Source of the DNA: Rhodopseudomonas pseudopalustris
GTDB taxonomy: Bacteria; Pseudomonadota; Alphaproteobacteria; Rhizobiales; Xanthobacteraceae
Direction: 5' to 3'
DNA: 64,000 bases
NCBI RefSeq assembly: GCF_900110435.1
Contig: NZ_FODT01000007.1
Location: 277,544-341,543, forward strand
Shown one piece after another: positions 1-9,587 of this stretch (the stretch's first letter is position 1; each line of letters begins with the position of its first letter). The notes below the pieces were generated by a model, which ran no database searches, was not told the origin of the DNA, and saw only the letters and a list, made by a program, of their open reading frames with translations. The position numbers and the translations under genes were made by a program.

Positions 1-2
1 AT

Positions 3-773
3 ACCGCGCGGCGGCTCGGCCTGCTCGTCGCCGGCTATCTGCCGCTGCTGCTGCCCGGCGCCATCGTCCTGGCGATCGCGGTGGCGCGGCGGATGGTGGT
101 GTGGCGCGTGCCGCGCCTTGCGCAGATCAGCGACGATCTGAGATTCGTCGTGATCGTCAACGTCACGATGTTCGTCGTGCTGCTCGTGCTGATCGCCGTG
201 TTCGGGCTGGAATATATCGCCCGCTACGGCGCACCCTTCGCCGAACTCGCGGTGCTGGCGCTGGCGCCGCTGTTCACCTGGAACGAGGCCCGGCGCGACC
301 TCGCGGTGCGCCAGACGGTGCAATCGCTCGGCGCGCTCTACGCCGTGCTCGCGGTCGGCGTGTCGGCCATCTATCTGTTCTTCGCCTCGCACAGCGGGCT
401 GCAGGAGCCGACCGCACAGGCCGCCCGCATCATGCTCGCGGACTGGAACAGCAAGTACACCTGCGGCCCGGGCTATTTCCTGGGCGATCGCCAGACGGTC
501 TACGGCATCGGCATCGCGGCCGGCCCCGATGGCGACTCGATGACGATCAATTTCATCCCGAAGGCGCGCTGGTTCGATGCCACGAAGCTCGAATCCAACG
601 GCGCCGTGCTGGTCTATACGCTGCCGCAGGCGCCCGCCGATTTCGCGGCGGCGTTCCCCGATCTGAAAATGTCGGATGAAAAGCGCATCAGCGTGTCGGT
701 GCTGCGGACCCATAGCGGCAAGACCAAGGAATACTTCTACCGCCTGGTCGCGCCGAAGGCGTGCGGGGGCTGA
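3..773 (+). CDS. membrane protein, 5' end outside window
   Basis: The reading frame is open from the first bases of the window, so the true start lies upstream; the first possible internal start is a GTG at 81. At least four hydrophobic segments are visible: one encoded before 81, then stretches around VIVNVTMFVVLLVLIAVFG, FAELAVLALAPLF and LYAVLAVGVSAIYLFFA. A soluble C-terminal part of roughly 115 residues follows, with no motif I recognise. The family is not identified. It could be an inner-membrane protein with a cytoplasmic or periplasmic tail. The gene is followed by a convergent small gene 16 bases downstream. Confidence 0.6.
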   Translation, partial: TARRLGLLVAGYLPLLLPGAIVLAIAVARRMVVWRVPRLAQISDDLRFVVIVNVTMFVVLLVLIAVFGLEYIARYGAPFAELAVLALAPLFTWNEARRDLAVRQTVQSLGALYAVLAVGVSAIYLFFASHSGLQEPTAQAARIMLADWNSKYTCGPGYFLGDRQTVYGIGIAAGPDGDSMTINFIPKARWFDATKLESNGAVLVYTLPQAPADFAAAFPDLKMSDEKRISVSVLRTHSGKTKEYFYRLVAPKACGG

Positions 774-789
774 GCGCCGGGGCGGTCGC

Positions 790-1062
790 TCACCCCAACA
801 GCGCGTGCCATTTCCGGGCGGCTTCGATCGCTGCGGGGCGCAGCGTATCGGCGGGCAGGCCGCGGTGCAGGGCCTTGGCGTATTCGCACACGGCCATGAA
901 AGTCGAGGCGCGTGCCTCGTCGACCTCGAACGAATGCGGCGTGCCGTCGCCGGTCACCATTCCGACCAGCCCGTTGAGGATTCCCAACGCCGCCTTCGAA
1001 TCGGCCAGCTCGGTCTGCTGCAAACTCTGCAGCACGTGCTGCGCCATCTCGCCTTCGCTCAT
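790..1062 (-). CDS. small conserved hypothetical protein
   Basis: This encodes about 90 residues starting MSEGEMAQHVLQSL. The start at 1062 is chosen because GGAG lies 11 bases upstream; the frame stays open to 1248, but that extension runs through a dispersed repeat (1161-1252) and is unlikely to be coding. The protein looks soluble and mostly helical, with no signal peptide or membrane segment. I do not recognise a named domain. It is convergent with the membrane protein gene on the left and lies downstream of the large sensor kinase on the same strand. Confidence 0.55.
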   Translation of the reverse strand: MSEGEMAQHVLQSLQQTELADSKAALGILNGLVGMVTGDGTPHSFEVDEARASTFMAVCEYAKALHRGLPADTLRPAAIEAARKWHALLG

Positions 1063-1160
1063 TGCTGTTTCTGCTCCGGGAATTCTGATCCGGTCGTTTG
1101 ATACCATGCCGGGCGGCCGGATGTCCTGATCTGGCGCAAGGCGGAACCGGCGCTGCAGCG

Positions 1161-1252
1161 GGATGACTTGTCCTCGATCGTCATCGAGCCCCAGCCTGTG
1201 ATCCGAGCATGATCGGTTCCGAGAACCGAAGTCCAAATTCGGGATCATGCTC
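1161..1252. repeat. 92-bp dispersed repeat, copy 1, ending in a palindrome
   Basis: The element begins with GGATGACTTGTC and ends with inverted arms GAGCATGATC (1205-1214) and GATCATGCTC (1243-1252). A second copy of the same length and layout lies at 60512-60603. Such palindromic intergenic elements are common in Bradyrhizobiaceae genomes; function unknown. Confidence 0.7.
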
Positions 1253-1266
1253 TCGGCCAGTGCCGG

Positions 1267-4200
1267 TCAGGTCAGCGCCCGGCGGTTCTCCGTCATCGCC
1301 CGGCGCAGCACCTTCGACAGGTCCTCGACCGAATACGGCTTGTGTAGCAGTTCGAAGCCGTGATGCCCGTCGTCGGCCAGCACGTGGGCGTAGCCGGAAT
1401 TGAGGACGACCGGGAGGTTCGGCAGGCGCTTTCTGATTTCACGGCCGAGCGCGACGCCGTCCATGCCGGGCATCACCACGTCGCTGAGCACGATGTTGAA
1501 CCGGGCGGCGTCCTGATCGAGCAGTTTCAGCGCCTGCTCGGCGCTCGACGCCAGCACCGTCTCGTAGCCGAGGTCGTGCAGCAATTGCGTCGAGAATTCT
1601 CCCACCTCGGAATTATCTTCCACCACGAGCACGCAGCTGCGCTCCTGCGACTTGCCGGTCTCGCCGCTCGGCGTACGCTCGCGCGATTCGATCGGCTTGG
1701 CGCTGAGCGGCAGCCGCAGCGTGATGGTGGTGCCTGCGCCGACTTCGCTGTCGACGGTGACGTTGCCGCCGGATTGCTTGGCGAAACCATAGACCTGCGA
1801 CAGGCCGAGGCCGGTGCCGCGGCCGATCTCCTTGGTGGTGAAGAACGGCTCGAAGATGCGGTCGATCTTGTCCGGCGGGATGCCGGAGCCGGTGTCGGCG
1901 ATCGACACCGCGACGACCCCCTCGATACCCGCGGCGGTTTCCTGCGCGGTCGGGCTGGCCCGTGCGACGCGGATTTCCAGCGCGCCCTGGCCGTCCATCG
2001 CATCGCGGGCGTTGGCGACCAGATTGACCAGCGCCGCGTCGAACTGGTTGGCGTCGGCCTCGACCGCGAGGGGCCGCTCGGCGACCGTCAGCGCGAAGCT
2101 CGCGCGCGAGCCGAGCGCAGTCTTCAGCATCTCGGCGATCTGCTCGATCTGGTGGGCCGCGTCGAACACCTGGCGGTTCTGGGCGTGACGGCGCGCGAAG
2201 GTGAGAAGCTGGCCGGTCAGCTTGGCGGCGCGGTCAGCGGTGTCGGAGATCGCATCGACATAGCGGCGCATCCGATCCGGCGGCAATTCGCGCCGGCGCA
2301 ACAGGTCGGCGGAGGAGCGGATCACGGTCAGCAGATTGTTGAAGTCGTGCGCGACGCCGCCGGTGAGCTGGCCGATCGCCTCCATCTTCTGCGCCTGACG
2401 GAACGCCTCTTCGGCCTTGCGCCGCTCGGTGATCTCGACCGCCTCCGGCACGATCGCGATGACTTGGCCCTGCGCGTCGTGGACCGGACGCATCTGGAAG
2501 TCGAACCAGCGCCAGCCGCCGACCGGCAGATTGATGTGCAGCTCGCGCCGCACCGTCTCTCCGGCGGCGACCGCCGCCACCGCATCGCGGATCATCTCCG
2601 ACATGCCCGGCGTACCGACGATCCACGGCGTTTCCCACAGCGGCTTGCCGACGATGTCCTCGAGCTTCGCGTCGATCCCGGACAGCGAGGTGAGGTTGGC
2701 GTCGATCAGCGTGCCGTCGAGCGCCAGCAGCGCCTGATAGGTGTAGCTTGCGGCGAAGATGGTGCGCAGCCGCGCTTCCTTCTGCCGCAATTCGGCGGTG
2801 CGCTCGGCGACCTGTTCCTCGAGCTGGTCGTTGAGTTCGCGTAGCGCCGCGACAGCCCGCTTGCGGTCGGTGATGTCGCGGAAATAGACCGAGATGCTCT
2901 GACCGTTGGTCGGCGACACGCGCAGGTGAAACCAGCGCTTGCTCGGCGGATGGTAGCTTTCGAATTCGGCGCCGATCCGGTCGGTCATGGCGCTGCGATA
3001 GCTGCGCTCGATCATCGTGCCGGCCATCGCCGGATAGACCTCCCAGTAGTTCTTGCCGAGCAGCTCGGCGGCAGGGCGCCGCATCAGCCGCTCGGCGGCG
3101 GCGTTGACGTAGGTGAAGCGGAAATCGCCGTCGAGCGCGATGAAGCCGTCGCTGATGCTGGCGAGGATGCCTTCGGCGCGTTCGCGCGCCGCCTGCGCCT
3201 CCTGCCGCAACGCGTGCTCGGTGCGCAGCGCCTCGCGCCGCACCTCGGCGATGTCGAGGTTGGAGCGCACCCGCGCCAGCAATTCGCGGGCGCTGAACGG
3301 CTTGCTGAGATAGTCGTCGGCGCCGGCCTCGAGTCCCTCGACCCTCGCTTCCTCGCCGGCGCGGGCGGAGAGGAAGATAACCGGCACATCGGCGAGCGTG
3401 GAATCGTTGCGCAGTGCCTTCAGCAGGCTCAGTCCGTCGAGCCGCGGCATCATGATGTCGGAGATCACCAGATCTGGGCGCTGCTTCCACGCCGCCTCCA
3501 GCGCCGCGACGCCGTCGCCGACCGCGTCGACCTCGTAGCTCTCGCCGAGCAGGCGGGCGACGTAGTCGCGCATGTCTGGGTTGTCGTCGGCGAGCAGGAC
3601 GCGGGGGCGCGCCACGCCGCCGCGGCTTGCGCCGAATCCGAGATCCTCCGCCGTGGAGGCGTGCGGTCGACCGGCGTCGATTTCGGCGTCACCTTCACCC
3701 TGCAGCCAGCCCATCGCTTCGTCGAGATAGGCCTGGGCGCGGACATTGGTGGAGATCTGCAAAGCGGAATGCTGCGGGCGTTCGGCTGGCAGATGCGCGG
3801 CGCCGAACGGCAATGTGACGCGGAACGCGCTGCCGCGGCCGAGTTCGCTCTCGACGCTGAGGCTGCCGCTGTGCAGCTTGACCAGTTCCTGCACCAGCGC
3901 GAGCCCGATGCCGCTGCCCTCGATCGAGCGGCCGCGCGCGCCTTCGACCCGGCGGAAGCGTTCGAACAGATGCGGGATTTCGGTCGGCGGAATGCCGGTG
4001 CCGGTGTCGCTGACGACGATTTCGGCGGAGCGGCCGTCCGGGCCGGCGCGGACCGTCACGGCGATCTCGCCCGCGAAGGTGAACTTGAAGGCGTTGGACA
4101 GCAGATTGAGGACGATCTTCTCCCACATCTCGCGGTCGACATAGACCGCCTGCGGCAGCGGTGGCGCATCGATGATGAGCCGTAGCCCGGCCTTGTCGAT

Positions 4201-5550
4201 GGCCGAGCGGAAGTTGGAGGCGAGTTCGGCGGTGAAGGACGGCAGATCGACCGGGGTGAATTGCGCGGTGACGCGGCCGGCCTCGATCCGTGCGAAGTCG
4301 AGCAGGGTGTTGACCAGCTTCAGCAACCGCAAGCCGTTGCGATGCGCGATCCCGAGCAGCGCCTGCTGCTCGTCCGGCAGCGCCGCCTGGGTCATCACTT
4401 CCTCGAGCGGGCTCAGCATCAGCGTCAGCGGCGTGCGGAATTCGTGGCTGACATTGGAGAAGAAGGCAGTCTTGGCGCGGTCGATCTCGGCCAGCGCCTC
4501 GGCGCGGCGGCGCTCTTCCTCGTAGGCGTCGCCATTGGTCACCGCGGCGGCGATCTGCGCGGCGACCAGGGTGAGGAAGTCCCGATAGGCGGCGTCGTAC
4601 AACCGGAACGGGTTGAGGCCGGCGATCAGGAAGCCGGGCTGGCCGGTGTCGCCGCTCGACGGGATCGGCAACACGATCGCCTGGCTCGGCGGCTGGCGCC
4701 AGCCGCCGGCCGGGAAATCGAATCCGAATTGCGCCGACAGATCGCGCAGCAGCCGCGGTTCGTTGAACCGCAGCGCCTCGGCGAGCGGCCAGCATTCGGC
4801 GCCGTCGACCAGCGACAGCACCGGCTTGACGCCGGGATGGTCGGCGTCGATCCCGGCCGACGCGGCGAGCCGGACACTCGAGCCGCCGGGCTCCATCAGA
4901 TAGATCATCGCGAAAGGCAGGTCGCGGGGATCGGTCGCCAGCGCTTTCGCGGTGCTTTCGCAGGCCTGCGCGACGGTGCGGGACTGCGCGGCGTTGCTGG
5001 CCAGTTCGCGCAGCAGCGACAATTGCCGCTCGCTGATCACGCGCTGAGTGTCGTCGGTGTTGGCGCAGAAGATTCCGCCGGCGGAGCCGTCGTCGGTCGG
5101 GATCGGGCTATAGGAGAAAGTGTAGTAGGTCTCCTCGGGGAAGCCGTTGCGCTCCATGATCAGGAGTTGGGCTTCGACATAGGTGCCTTCGTCGCCGCCC
5201 ATCGCCTTGGCGAGCAGGGGGCCGATGTCGTCCCAAATCTCGTGCCACACCTCTCTGGTGGGACGCCCCAGCGCCCATGGATGCTTGCCGCCGATGATCG
5301 CCTTGTAGGGATCGTTATAGAAATAGGTCAGCTGCTCGCCCCAGCCGATCCAGATCGGCTGCTGCGAGGTCAGCATGATGCGAACTGCGGTCTTGAGCGC
5401 CTGCGGCCATTGCTCCGGGGGGCCAAGCGGTGTGGCCGCCCAATCGAATCTCCGCAACAGGCTCGTGAGCTCGCTGCGTCCCAGGAAAAGGGTCTCGTGA
5501 CCAGCGGCTCCGCGCCCGGGCGATGACCCCGGCCATTCGACGTCTGCCAA
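1267..5550 (-). CDS. hybrid sensor histidine kinase with two kinase cores
   Basis: This is a 1427-residue soluble-looking signalling protein. In order I see an N-terminal PAS-like region (about 40-170), a GAF-like region (175-340), HisKA with [11 protein letters not shown] (His about 369), HATPase with DTGTGIP, a receiver domain with VISDIMMP, two PAS regions (about 800-1040), a second HisKA with GGVAHDFNN, a second HATPase with [11 protein letters not shown], and a C-terminal receiver with [12 protein letters not shown]. No transmembrane segment is evident, so it probably senses a cytoplasmic cue. The start is a TTG at 5550 with GGGGGA 5 bases upstream; no ATG exists before residue 59. The partner and stimulus are unknown. 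Confidence 0.9.
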   Translation of the reverse strand: MADVEWPGSSPGRGAAGHETLFLGRSELTSLLRRFDWAATPLGPPEQWPQALKTAVRIMLTSQQPIWIGWGEQLTYFYNDPYKAIIGGKHPWALGRPTREVWHEIWDDIGPLLAKAMGGDEGTYVEAQLLIMERNGFPEETYYTFSYSPIPTDDGSAGGIFCANTDDTQRVISERQLSLLRELASNAAQSRTVAQACESTAKALATDPRDLPFAMIYLMEPGGSSVRLAASAGIDADHPGVKPVLSLVDGAECWPLAEALRFNEPRLLRDLSAQFGFDFPAGGWRQPPSQAIVLPIPSSGDTGQPGFLIAGLNPFRLYDAAYRDFLTLVAAQIAAAVTNGDAYEEERRRAEALAEIDRAKTAFFSNVSHEFRTPLTLMLSPLEEVMTQAALPDEQQALLGIAHRNGLRLLKLVNTLLDFARIEAGRVTAQFTPVDLPSFTAELASNFRSAIDKAGLRLIIDAPPLPQAVYVDREMWEKIVLNLLSNAFKFTFAGEIAVTVRAGPDGRSAEIVVSDTGTGIPPTEIPHLFERFRRVEGARGRSIEGSGIGLALVQELVKLHSGSLSVESELGRGSAFRVTLPFGAAHLPAERPQHSALQISTNVRAQAYLDEAMGWLQGEGDAEIDAGRPHASTAEDLGFGASRGGVARPRVLLADDNPDMRDYVARLLGESYEVDAVGDGVAALEAAWKQRPDLVISDIMMPRLDGLSLLKALRNDSTLADVPVIFLSARAGEEARVEGLEAGADDYLSKPFSARELLARVRSNLDIAEVRREALRTEHALRQEAQAARERAEGILASISDGFIALDGDFRFTYVNAAAERLMRRPAAELLGKNYWEVYPAMAGTMIERSYRSAMTDRIGAEFESYHPPSKRWFHLRVSPTNGQSISVYFRDITDRKRAVAALRELNDQLEEQVAERTAELRQKEARLRTIFAASYTYQALLALDGTLIDANLTSLSGIDAKLEDIVGKPLWETPWIVGTPGMSEMIRDAVAAVAAGETVRRELHINLPVGGWRWFDFQMRPVHDAQGQVIAIVPEAVEITERRKAEEAFRQAQKMEAIGQLTGGVAHDFNNLLTVIRSSADLLRRRELPPDRMRRYVDAISDTADRAAKLTGQLLTFARRHAQNRQVFDAAHQIEQIAEMLKTALGSRASFALTVAERPLAVEADANQFDAALVNLVANARDAMDGQGALEIRVARASPTAQETAAGIEGVVAVSIADTGSGIPPDKIDRIFEPFFTTKEIGRGTGLGLSQVYGFAKQSGGNVTVDSEVGAGTTITLRLPLSAKPIESRERTPSGETGKSQERSCVLVVEDNSEVGEFSTQLLHDLGYETVLASSAEQALKLLDQDAARFNIVLSDVVMPGMDGVALGREIRKRLPNLPVVLNSGYAHVLADDGHHGFELLHKPYSVEDLSKVLRRAMTENRRALT

Positions 5551-5651
5551 CTATTCCCCCGACACATTGAACGGGCCGAACGCGCCGGGCCGCCAAAAGT
5601 TCCATCCGGAACTCTGCAATCCGCGTTCAGGGAGCCATGCCTCCGATGACC

Positions 5652-5664
5652 GGCAAATGTTGCC
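5652..5664. promoter_or_regulatory. FlbD-like enhancer palindrome for flgE
   Basis: GGCAA-ATG-TTGCC is a perfect inverted repeat centred about 108 bases before the inferred flgE transcription start. A second half site CCGGCAAA lies at 5669-5676. It resembles the ftr elements bound by FlbD in Caulobacter. The same motif occurs near the other two sigma-54 promoters of the window. Confidence 0.55.
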
Positions 5665-5708
5665 CTCCCGGCAAATCCGGCCCTGCGCGCGCAGCTCCGC
5701 CATTCACC

Positions 5709-5721
5709 TATCACATTGATA
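5709..5721. promoter_or_regulatory. IHF-like site upstream of flgE promoter
   Basis: The minus-strand reading TATCAATGTGATA matches the IHF consensus WATCAA-N4-TTR except for one base in TTR. It sits about 51 bases before the inferred transcription start, between the sigma-54 promoter and the enhancer palindrome. Confidence 0.45.
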
Positions 5722-5739
5722 TAAATGAATTTTGTGTGT

Positions 5740-5755
5740 TGGCACGGCGCTTGCG
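5740..5755 (+). promoter_or_regulatory. sigma-54 promoter of the flgE-flgK-flgL operon
   Basis: TGGCACG-GCGC-TTGC is an exact match to the -24/-12 consensus TGGCACG-N4-TTGC. The inferred start of transcription is about 5766, giving a leader of about 65 bases before flgE. RpoN-dependent transcription with an NtrC-type activator is the established arrangement for hook genes in alphaproteobacteria. Confidence 0.85.
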
Positions 5756-5831
5756 GGGGTCTTGGCCAGATCGTGTCGTGACATCCGACAACAAGCGGCC
5801 GCGGGTCGGCTCGAATTGGGAGAAGTGAGTA

Positions 5832-7664
5832 ATGGGTATCTTCGGCGCTCTCACCACCTCGGTCGCGGGCCTGCGCGCAAATTCCTACGCGCTGGAGAAC
5901 ATCTCCGGAAACATCGCGAACTCGCAGACCACCGCCTTCAAACGGGTCGACACCGCATTCCTCGATCTGATCCCGCAGGCCGGCACCAACGCGCAGGTCG
6001 CGGGCTCGGTGACTTCCGAATCGCGGCTCACCAACACGCTGTCGGGGTCGGTGCAATCGGCCTCGGTGTCGACCTACATGGCGATCAACGGCGAGGGCTT
6101 CTTCGCGGTGCAGAAGCCCGGCTCGTTCTCCGACAACAGCCCGGTGTTCACCGGCGTCAACAACTACACCCGGCGCGGCGACTTCTCGCTCGACAAGAAC
6201 GGCTATCTGGTCAACGGCGCCGGCTATTATCTGCAGGGCGTGGCGATCGATCCGACCACCGGCAACCCGGTCGGCAGCACGCCGACGGTGCTGAAATTCC
6301 AGAACGACTTCCTGCCGTCGCAGGCGACGACCAAGATCAGCTATCGCGCCAATCTGGCGAGCTATCCGCTCACTACCAAGAATGACAAGTCGGTCCCGGG
6401 GTCGGAGCTGTTGCGCCCTGCGGATTTCACGTCCAACCCGCAGGTTGCCGGCACCGCACCGCCGCCGTTCGCCGACAACACCAAGGTCGGCCTGCAAAAG
6501 AACAGCAAGGCCGGCACGGCGATCACCGCCGCGACGCTGTTGAAGGGCGCCGCCGCGACCAACTCGGCCAGCGCCGACTTCACCATCACCGACACCATCA
6601 CGGTCGGCACCGGCGGCTCCGCCAAGACGATCGCGTTCTACGATTCCGGCGCCGGCGGCTCGGCCGGCGCGGCGCCGAACACCACCTATCTCGATCTCGC
6701 AACGGCCACGGTCGGCAATCTGCTCGGCGCGATCGACACCGCGAACGGCAACGGTGGCAGCCCGTCGTCGGTGGCCACCGGCGCGATCACGCTGCACACC
6801 GGCATCGCGGCCGACCTGACGCTGACATCGACCTCCGCCGGCTTCGCGTCGCTCGGCCTGACCAGCCCGGTCAGCGTCGCCCGCCTCGGCGGCGGCAGCG
6901 TGGGCACCGGCCAGGTGACCGGCGCGGAGAACCAGACCTTCCTCGACGAATCGATTTCGGGCGGCGCGACCACCGCCTATGACGGCAGCGGCGCGCCGGT
7001 GAACGTGCAGTTCCGATGGGCCAAGATCGACTCGGCCGCGCTCGGCGTCGGCCATAACGACACCTGGAACCTGTTCTACCAGGTCAATCCAGGCGCCACC
7101 GGCAGCCAGGTCGCCTGGCAGAACGTCAACACCAATTTCAGCTTCAACTCCACCGGCCAGATGAACCCGGTGATCGGCCAGCTCGCGCTTTCGAACCTCA
7201 CGGTGTCGGGCGTCTCGCTCGGTAACGTCACGATGTCGTTCGGCACCGGCGGCCTGACCCAGTTCTCCGACACCAACGGCAACGTCCAGGTCAACCAGCT
7301 GCAGCAGGACGGCTACGCCGCCGGGCAATTGACCAGCGTCTCGGTCAGCAACGAGGGACGCGTCGTCGGCGCCTATTCCAACGGTCGCAATATCGACCTC
7401 GCCGAAGTCAGCGTCGCCACCTTCAACGGCGCCAACTTCCTCAAGCGCATCGACGGCGGTGCGTTCGAAGTGACCAACGAATCCGGCGAGGCGCTGTACG
7501 GCAAGGGCGGCAGCATCTCGGGCTCGTCGCTGGAATCGTCCAACACCGATATCGCCGACGAATTCACCAAGCTGATCGTCACCCAGCAGGCCTATTCGGC
7601 CAACACCAAGGTCATCACCACGGCCAACACCATGGTGCAGGATCTGCTCAACGTGATGCGCTGA
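5832..7664 (+). CDS. flgE: flagellar hook protein FlgE
   Basis: This 610-residue protein forms the flexible hook between basal body and filament and is exported by the flagellar type III system. The N-terminus MGIFGALTTSVAGLRANS, the rod-type motif NISGNIANSQTTAFKR and the C-terminal helix ending TTANTMVQDLLNVMR are typical of FlgE. It is longer than a usual hook protein (about 400-450). The extra length sits in the centre, around residues 246-346, and resembles the repeated module of the flagellins in this window. A Shine-Dalgarno GAGAAGTGAG precedes ATG. It is the first gene of a sigma-54-driven run with flgK and flgL. Confidence 0.95.
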   Translation: MGIFGALTTSVAGLRANSYALENISGNIANSQTTAFKRVDTAFLDLIPQAGTNAQVAGSVTSESRLTNTLSGSVQSASVSTYMAINGEGFFAVQKPGSFSDNSPVFTGVNNYTRRGDFSLDKNGYLVNGAGYYLQGVAIDPTTGNPVGSTPTVLKFQNDFLPSQATTKISYRANLASYPLTTKNDKSVPGSELLRPADFTSNPQVAGTAPPPFADNTKVGLQKNSKAGTAITAATLLKGAAATNSASADFTITDTITVGTGGSAKTIAFYDSGAGGSAGAAPNTTYLDLATATVGNLLGAIDTANGNGGSPSSVATGAITLHTGIAADLTLTSTSAGFASLGLTSPVSVARLGGGSVGTGQVTGAENQTFLDESISGGATTAYDGSGAPVNVQFRWAKIDSAALGVGHNDTWNLFYQVNPGATGSQVAWQNVNTNFSFNSTGQMNPVIGQLALSNLTVSGVSLGNVTMSFGTGGLTQFSDTNGNVQVNQLQQDGYAAGQLTSVSVSNEGRVVGAYSNGRNIDLAEVSVATFNGANFLKRIDGGAFEVTNESGEALYGKGGSISGSSLESSNTDIADEFTKLIVTQQAYSANTKVITTANTMVQDLLNVMR

Positions 7665-7708
7665 GCCGCGCGTTGCATCGTTTCGTTCGTTCAAACCGGT
7701 AGTTAGTC

Positions 7709-9580
7709 ATGGGTCTCGGAGACGCACTTTCGATCGCAATGGCCGGCCTGCGCGCCAATCAGGCCTCGATGTCGCTGGTGTCGTCCAACGTCGCCAACGC
7801 CGAGACGCCGGGTTACGTCCGCAAGACCGTCGATCAGATCACCACCACTGCCGGCCCGTCTGGCAGCGGTGTTTCGATCATCGGCGTCAACCGCGAACTC
7901 GACGCCTATCTGCAGTCGCAGCTTCGCACCGAAACCTCGGGCGCCTCCTACGCCTTGCTGCGCTCCGACTTTCTGAAGCAATTGCAGGGCCTGTATGGCA
8001 ACCCGAATTCGACCGGCACCCTGGAGAACGCGTTCAACAGTTTGACCGCCGCGGTGCAGGCGCTCGGCACCAGCCCCGACAGCACCTCGGCGCGAATCGG
8101 CGTGCTCAACGCCGCGCGGGTGGTGGCGGGCGGGCTCAACGCGACATCCAACGGAATCCAGTCGCTCCGCTCCGGCGCCGAGACCGGACTGGCCGACAGC
8201 GTCAACACGGCGAACAATCTGCTGCAGCGGATTGCATCGATCAACAACAACATCCGCACCAATCCCGCGGGGGGCACCTCGACCGACGCGGCGACCGCGT
8301 CGCTGCTCGACCAGCGTGACGCGGCGATCAGCCAGCTCTCGCAACTGATGGACATCCGCGTCGTCACCGACGGCTCCAATCGGGCCACGGTGTTCACCGG
8401 CTCCGGAATGCAGCTCGTCGGTATGCAGGCGGCCAAGCTGTCCTTCGATGCGCAGGGCACCGTGACGCCGAGCACGACCTGGAGCTCGAACTCGGCGACG
8501 AGCCAGCTCGGTTCGGTCAAGATCACCTATGCGGATGGTGGCACGATCGACCTCACCAGTTCGCTGAAATCGGGCACGATTGCGGCCTATATCGAGCTGC
8601 GCGACAAGACTCTGGTGCAGGCCCAGACCCAGCTCGATCAATTCGCGGCGTCGATGGCGAGCGCTTTGTCCGACAAGACCACCGCCGGAACCCCGGCGAC
8701 GTCGGGCGCGCAGGCCGGCTTCGCGCTCGATCTGACCAACATGAAGCCCGGCAACACCTTCAACATCAGCTACACCGACACGACGACAGGCGCGCAGCGC
8801 ACGGTGTCGGTGATGCGGGTCGACGATCCCTCGGTGCTGCCGCTGCCGCAGACCGCGACGCTCGATCCCAACGACTATGCGGTCGGCATCGACTTCTCGG
8901 GCGCGTCGGGATCGATCACCGCACAGCTCAACGCCGCGCTGAACGCCAAGAACCTGGAGTTCACCGGCACGTCGCCGAACATCACCGTGCTCAACAATCC
9001 AGGCTTCTCGACGGTGACTGCGGCCTCGGTGACCACGACCGAAACCTCGCTGACCGGCGGCAGCGCCGAGGTGCCGTTGTTCACCGACGGCTCGTCGGCC
9101 TACACCGGCGTGCTCAGCGGCACCGGAGCGCAGATGACCGGCTTCGCGCAGCGCATAGCGGTCAATTCCGGACTGATCATCGATCCGTCGCGGCTGGTGG
9201 TGTATTCGACCACGCCGCCCACCGCGGCCGGCGACACCACGCGGCCGGACTTCCTCACCAAACAGCTCACCACCAGCAAGTATCTGTACTCGGCGGCGAC
9301 CGGGATCGGTTCGACCAGTGCGCCGTATAACGGCACGCTGTCGAGCTACCTGCAGCAGTTCGTCGGTCAGCAAGGCTCCGACGCATTGGCGGCATCGCAA
9401 CTCGCCGAGGGGCAGAGCGTCGTGCTGAATACGCTGCAGCAAAAGTATTCGACCAGCTCCGGCGTCAACATGGACGAAGAGATGGCGCATCTGCTGTCGC
9501 TTCAAAACGCGTATTCGGCGAATGCACGGGTGATGTCGACGGTGAACCAGATGTATCAGGCCCTGATGCAGGTGATGTGA
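7709..9580 (+). CDS. flgK: flagellar hook-associated protein 1 FlgK
   Basis: FlgK (623 residues) joins hook and filament. The N-terminus MGLGDALSIAMAGLRANQAS and SSNVANAETPGYVRK are the conserved hook-associated D0 motif, and the C-terminus contains NMDEEMAHLLSLQNAYSANA, the typical FlgK end. The central part is low-complexity, rich in Thr, Ser, Ala and Gly, as expected for a surface domain. It begins 44 bases after flgE and precedes flgL by 7 bases, so the three genes are very likely co-transcribed. Confidence 0.95.
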   Translation: MGLGDALSIAMAGLRANQASMSLVSSNVANAETPGYVRKTVDQITTTAGPSGSGVSIIGVNRELDAYLQSQLRTETSGASYALLRSDFLKQLQGLYGNPNSTGTLENAFNSLTAAVQALGTSPDSTSARIGVLNAARVVAGGLNATSNGIQSLRSGAETGLADSVNTANNLLQRIASINNNIRTNPAGGTSTDAATASLLDQRDAAISQLSQLMDIRVVTDGSNRATVFTGSGMQLVGMQAAKLSFDAQGTVTPSTTWSSNSATSQLGSVKITYADGGTIDLTSSLKSGTIAAYIELRDKTLVQAQTQLDQFAASMASALSDKTTAGTPATSGAQAGFALDLTNMKPGNTFNISYTDTTTGAQRTVSVMRVDDPSVLPLPQTATLDPNDYAVGIDFSGASGSITAQLNAALNAKNLEFTGTSPNITVLNNPGFSTVTAASVTTTETSLTGGSAEVPLFTDGSSAYTGVLSGTGAQMTGFAQRIAVNSGLIIDPSRLVVYSTTPPTAAGDTTRPDFLTKQLTTSKYLYSAATGIGSTSAPYNGTLSSYLQQFVGQQGSDALAASQLAEGQSVVLNTLQQKYSTSSGVNMDEEMAHLLSLQNAYSANARVMSTVNQMYQALMQVM

Positions 9581-9587
9581 GGCGGCT

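Noticed and set aside
1063..1248. N-terminal extension of the small protein at 790-1062
   Set aside because: The extension runs through a dispersed palindromic repeat and has no ribosome site.
7703..9505. Long minus-strand open frame opposite flgK, and similar long frames opposite the flagellins, TPR protein and cckA
   Set aside because: These are GC-bias shadows of the real genes: Arg/Gly/Ala-rich translations with no domain pattern.
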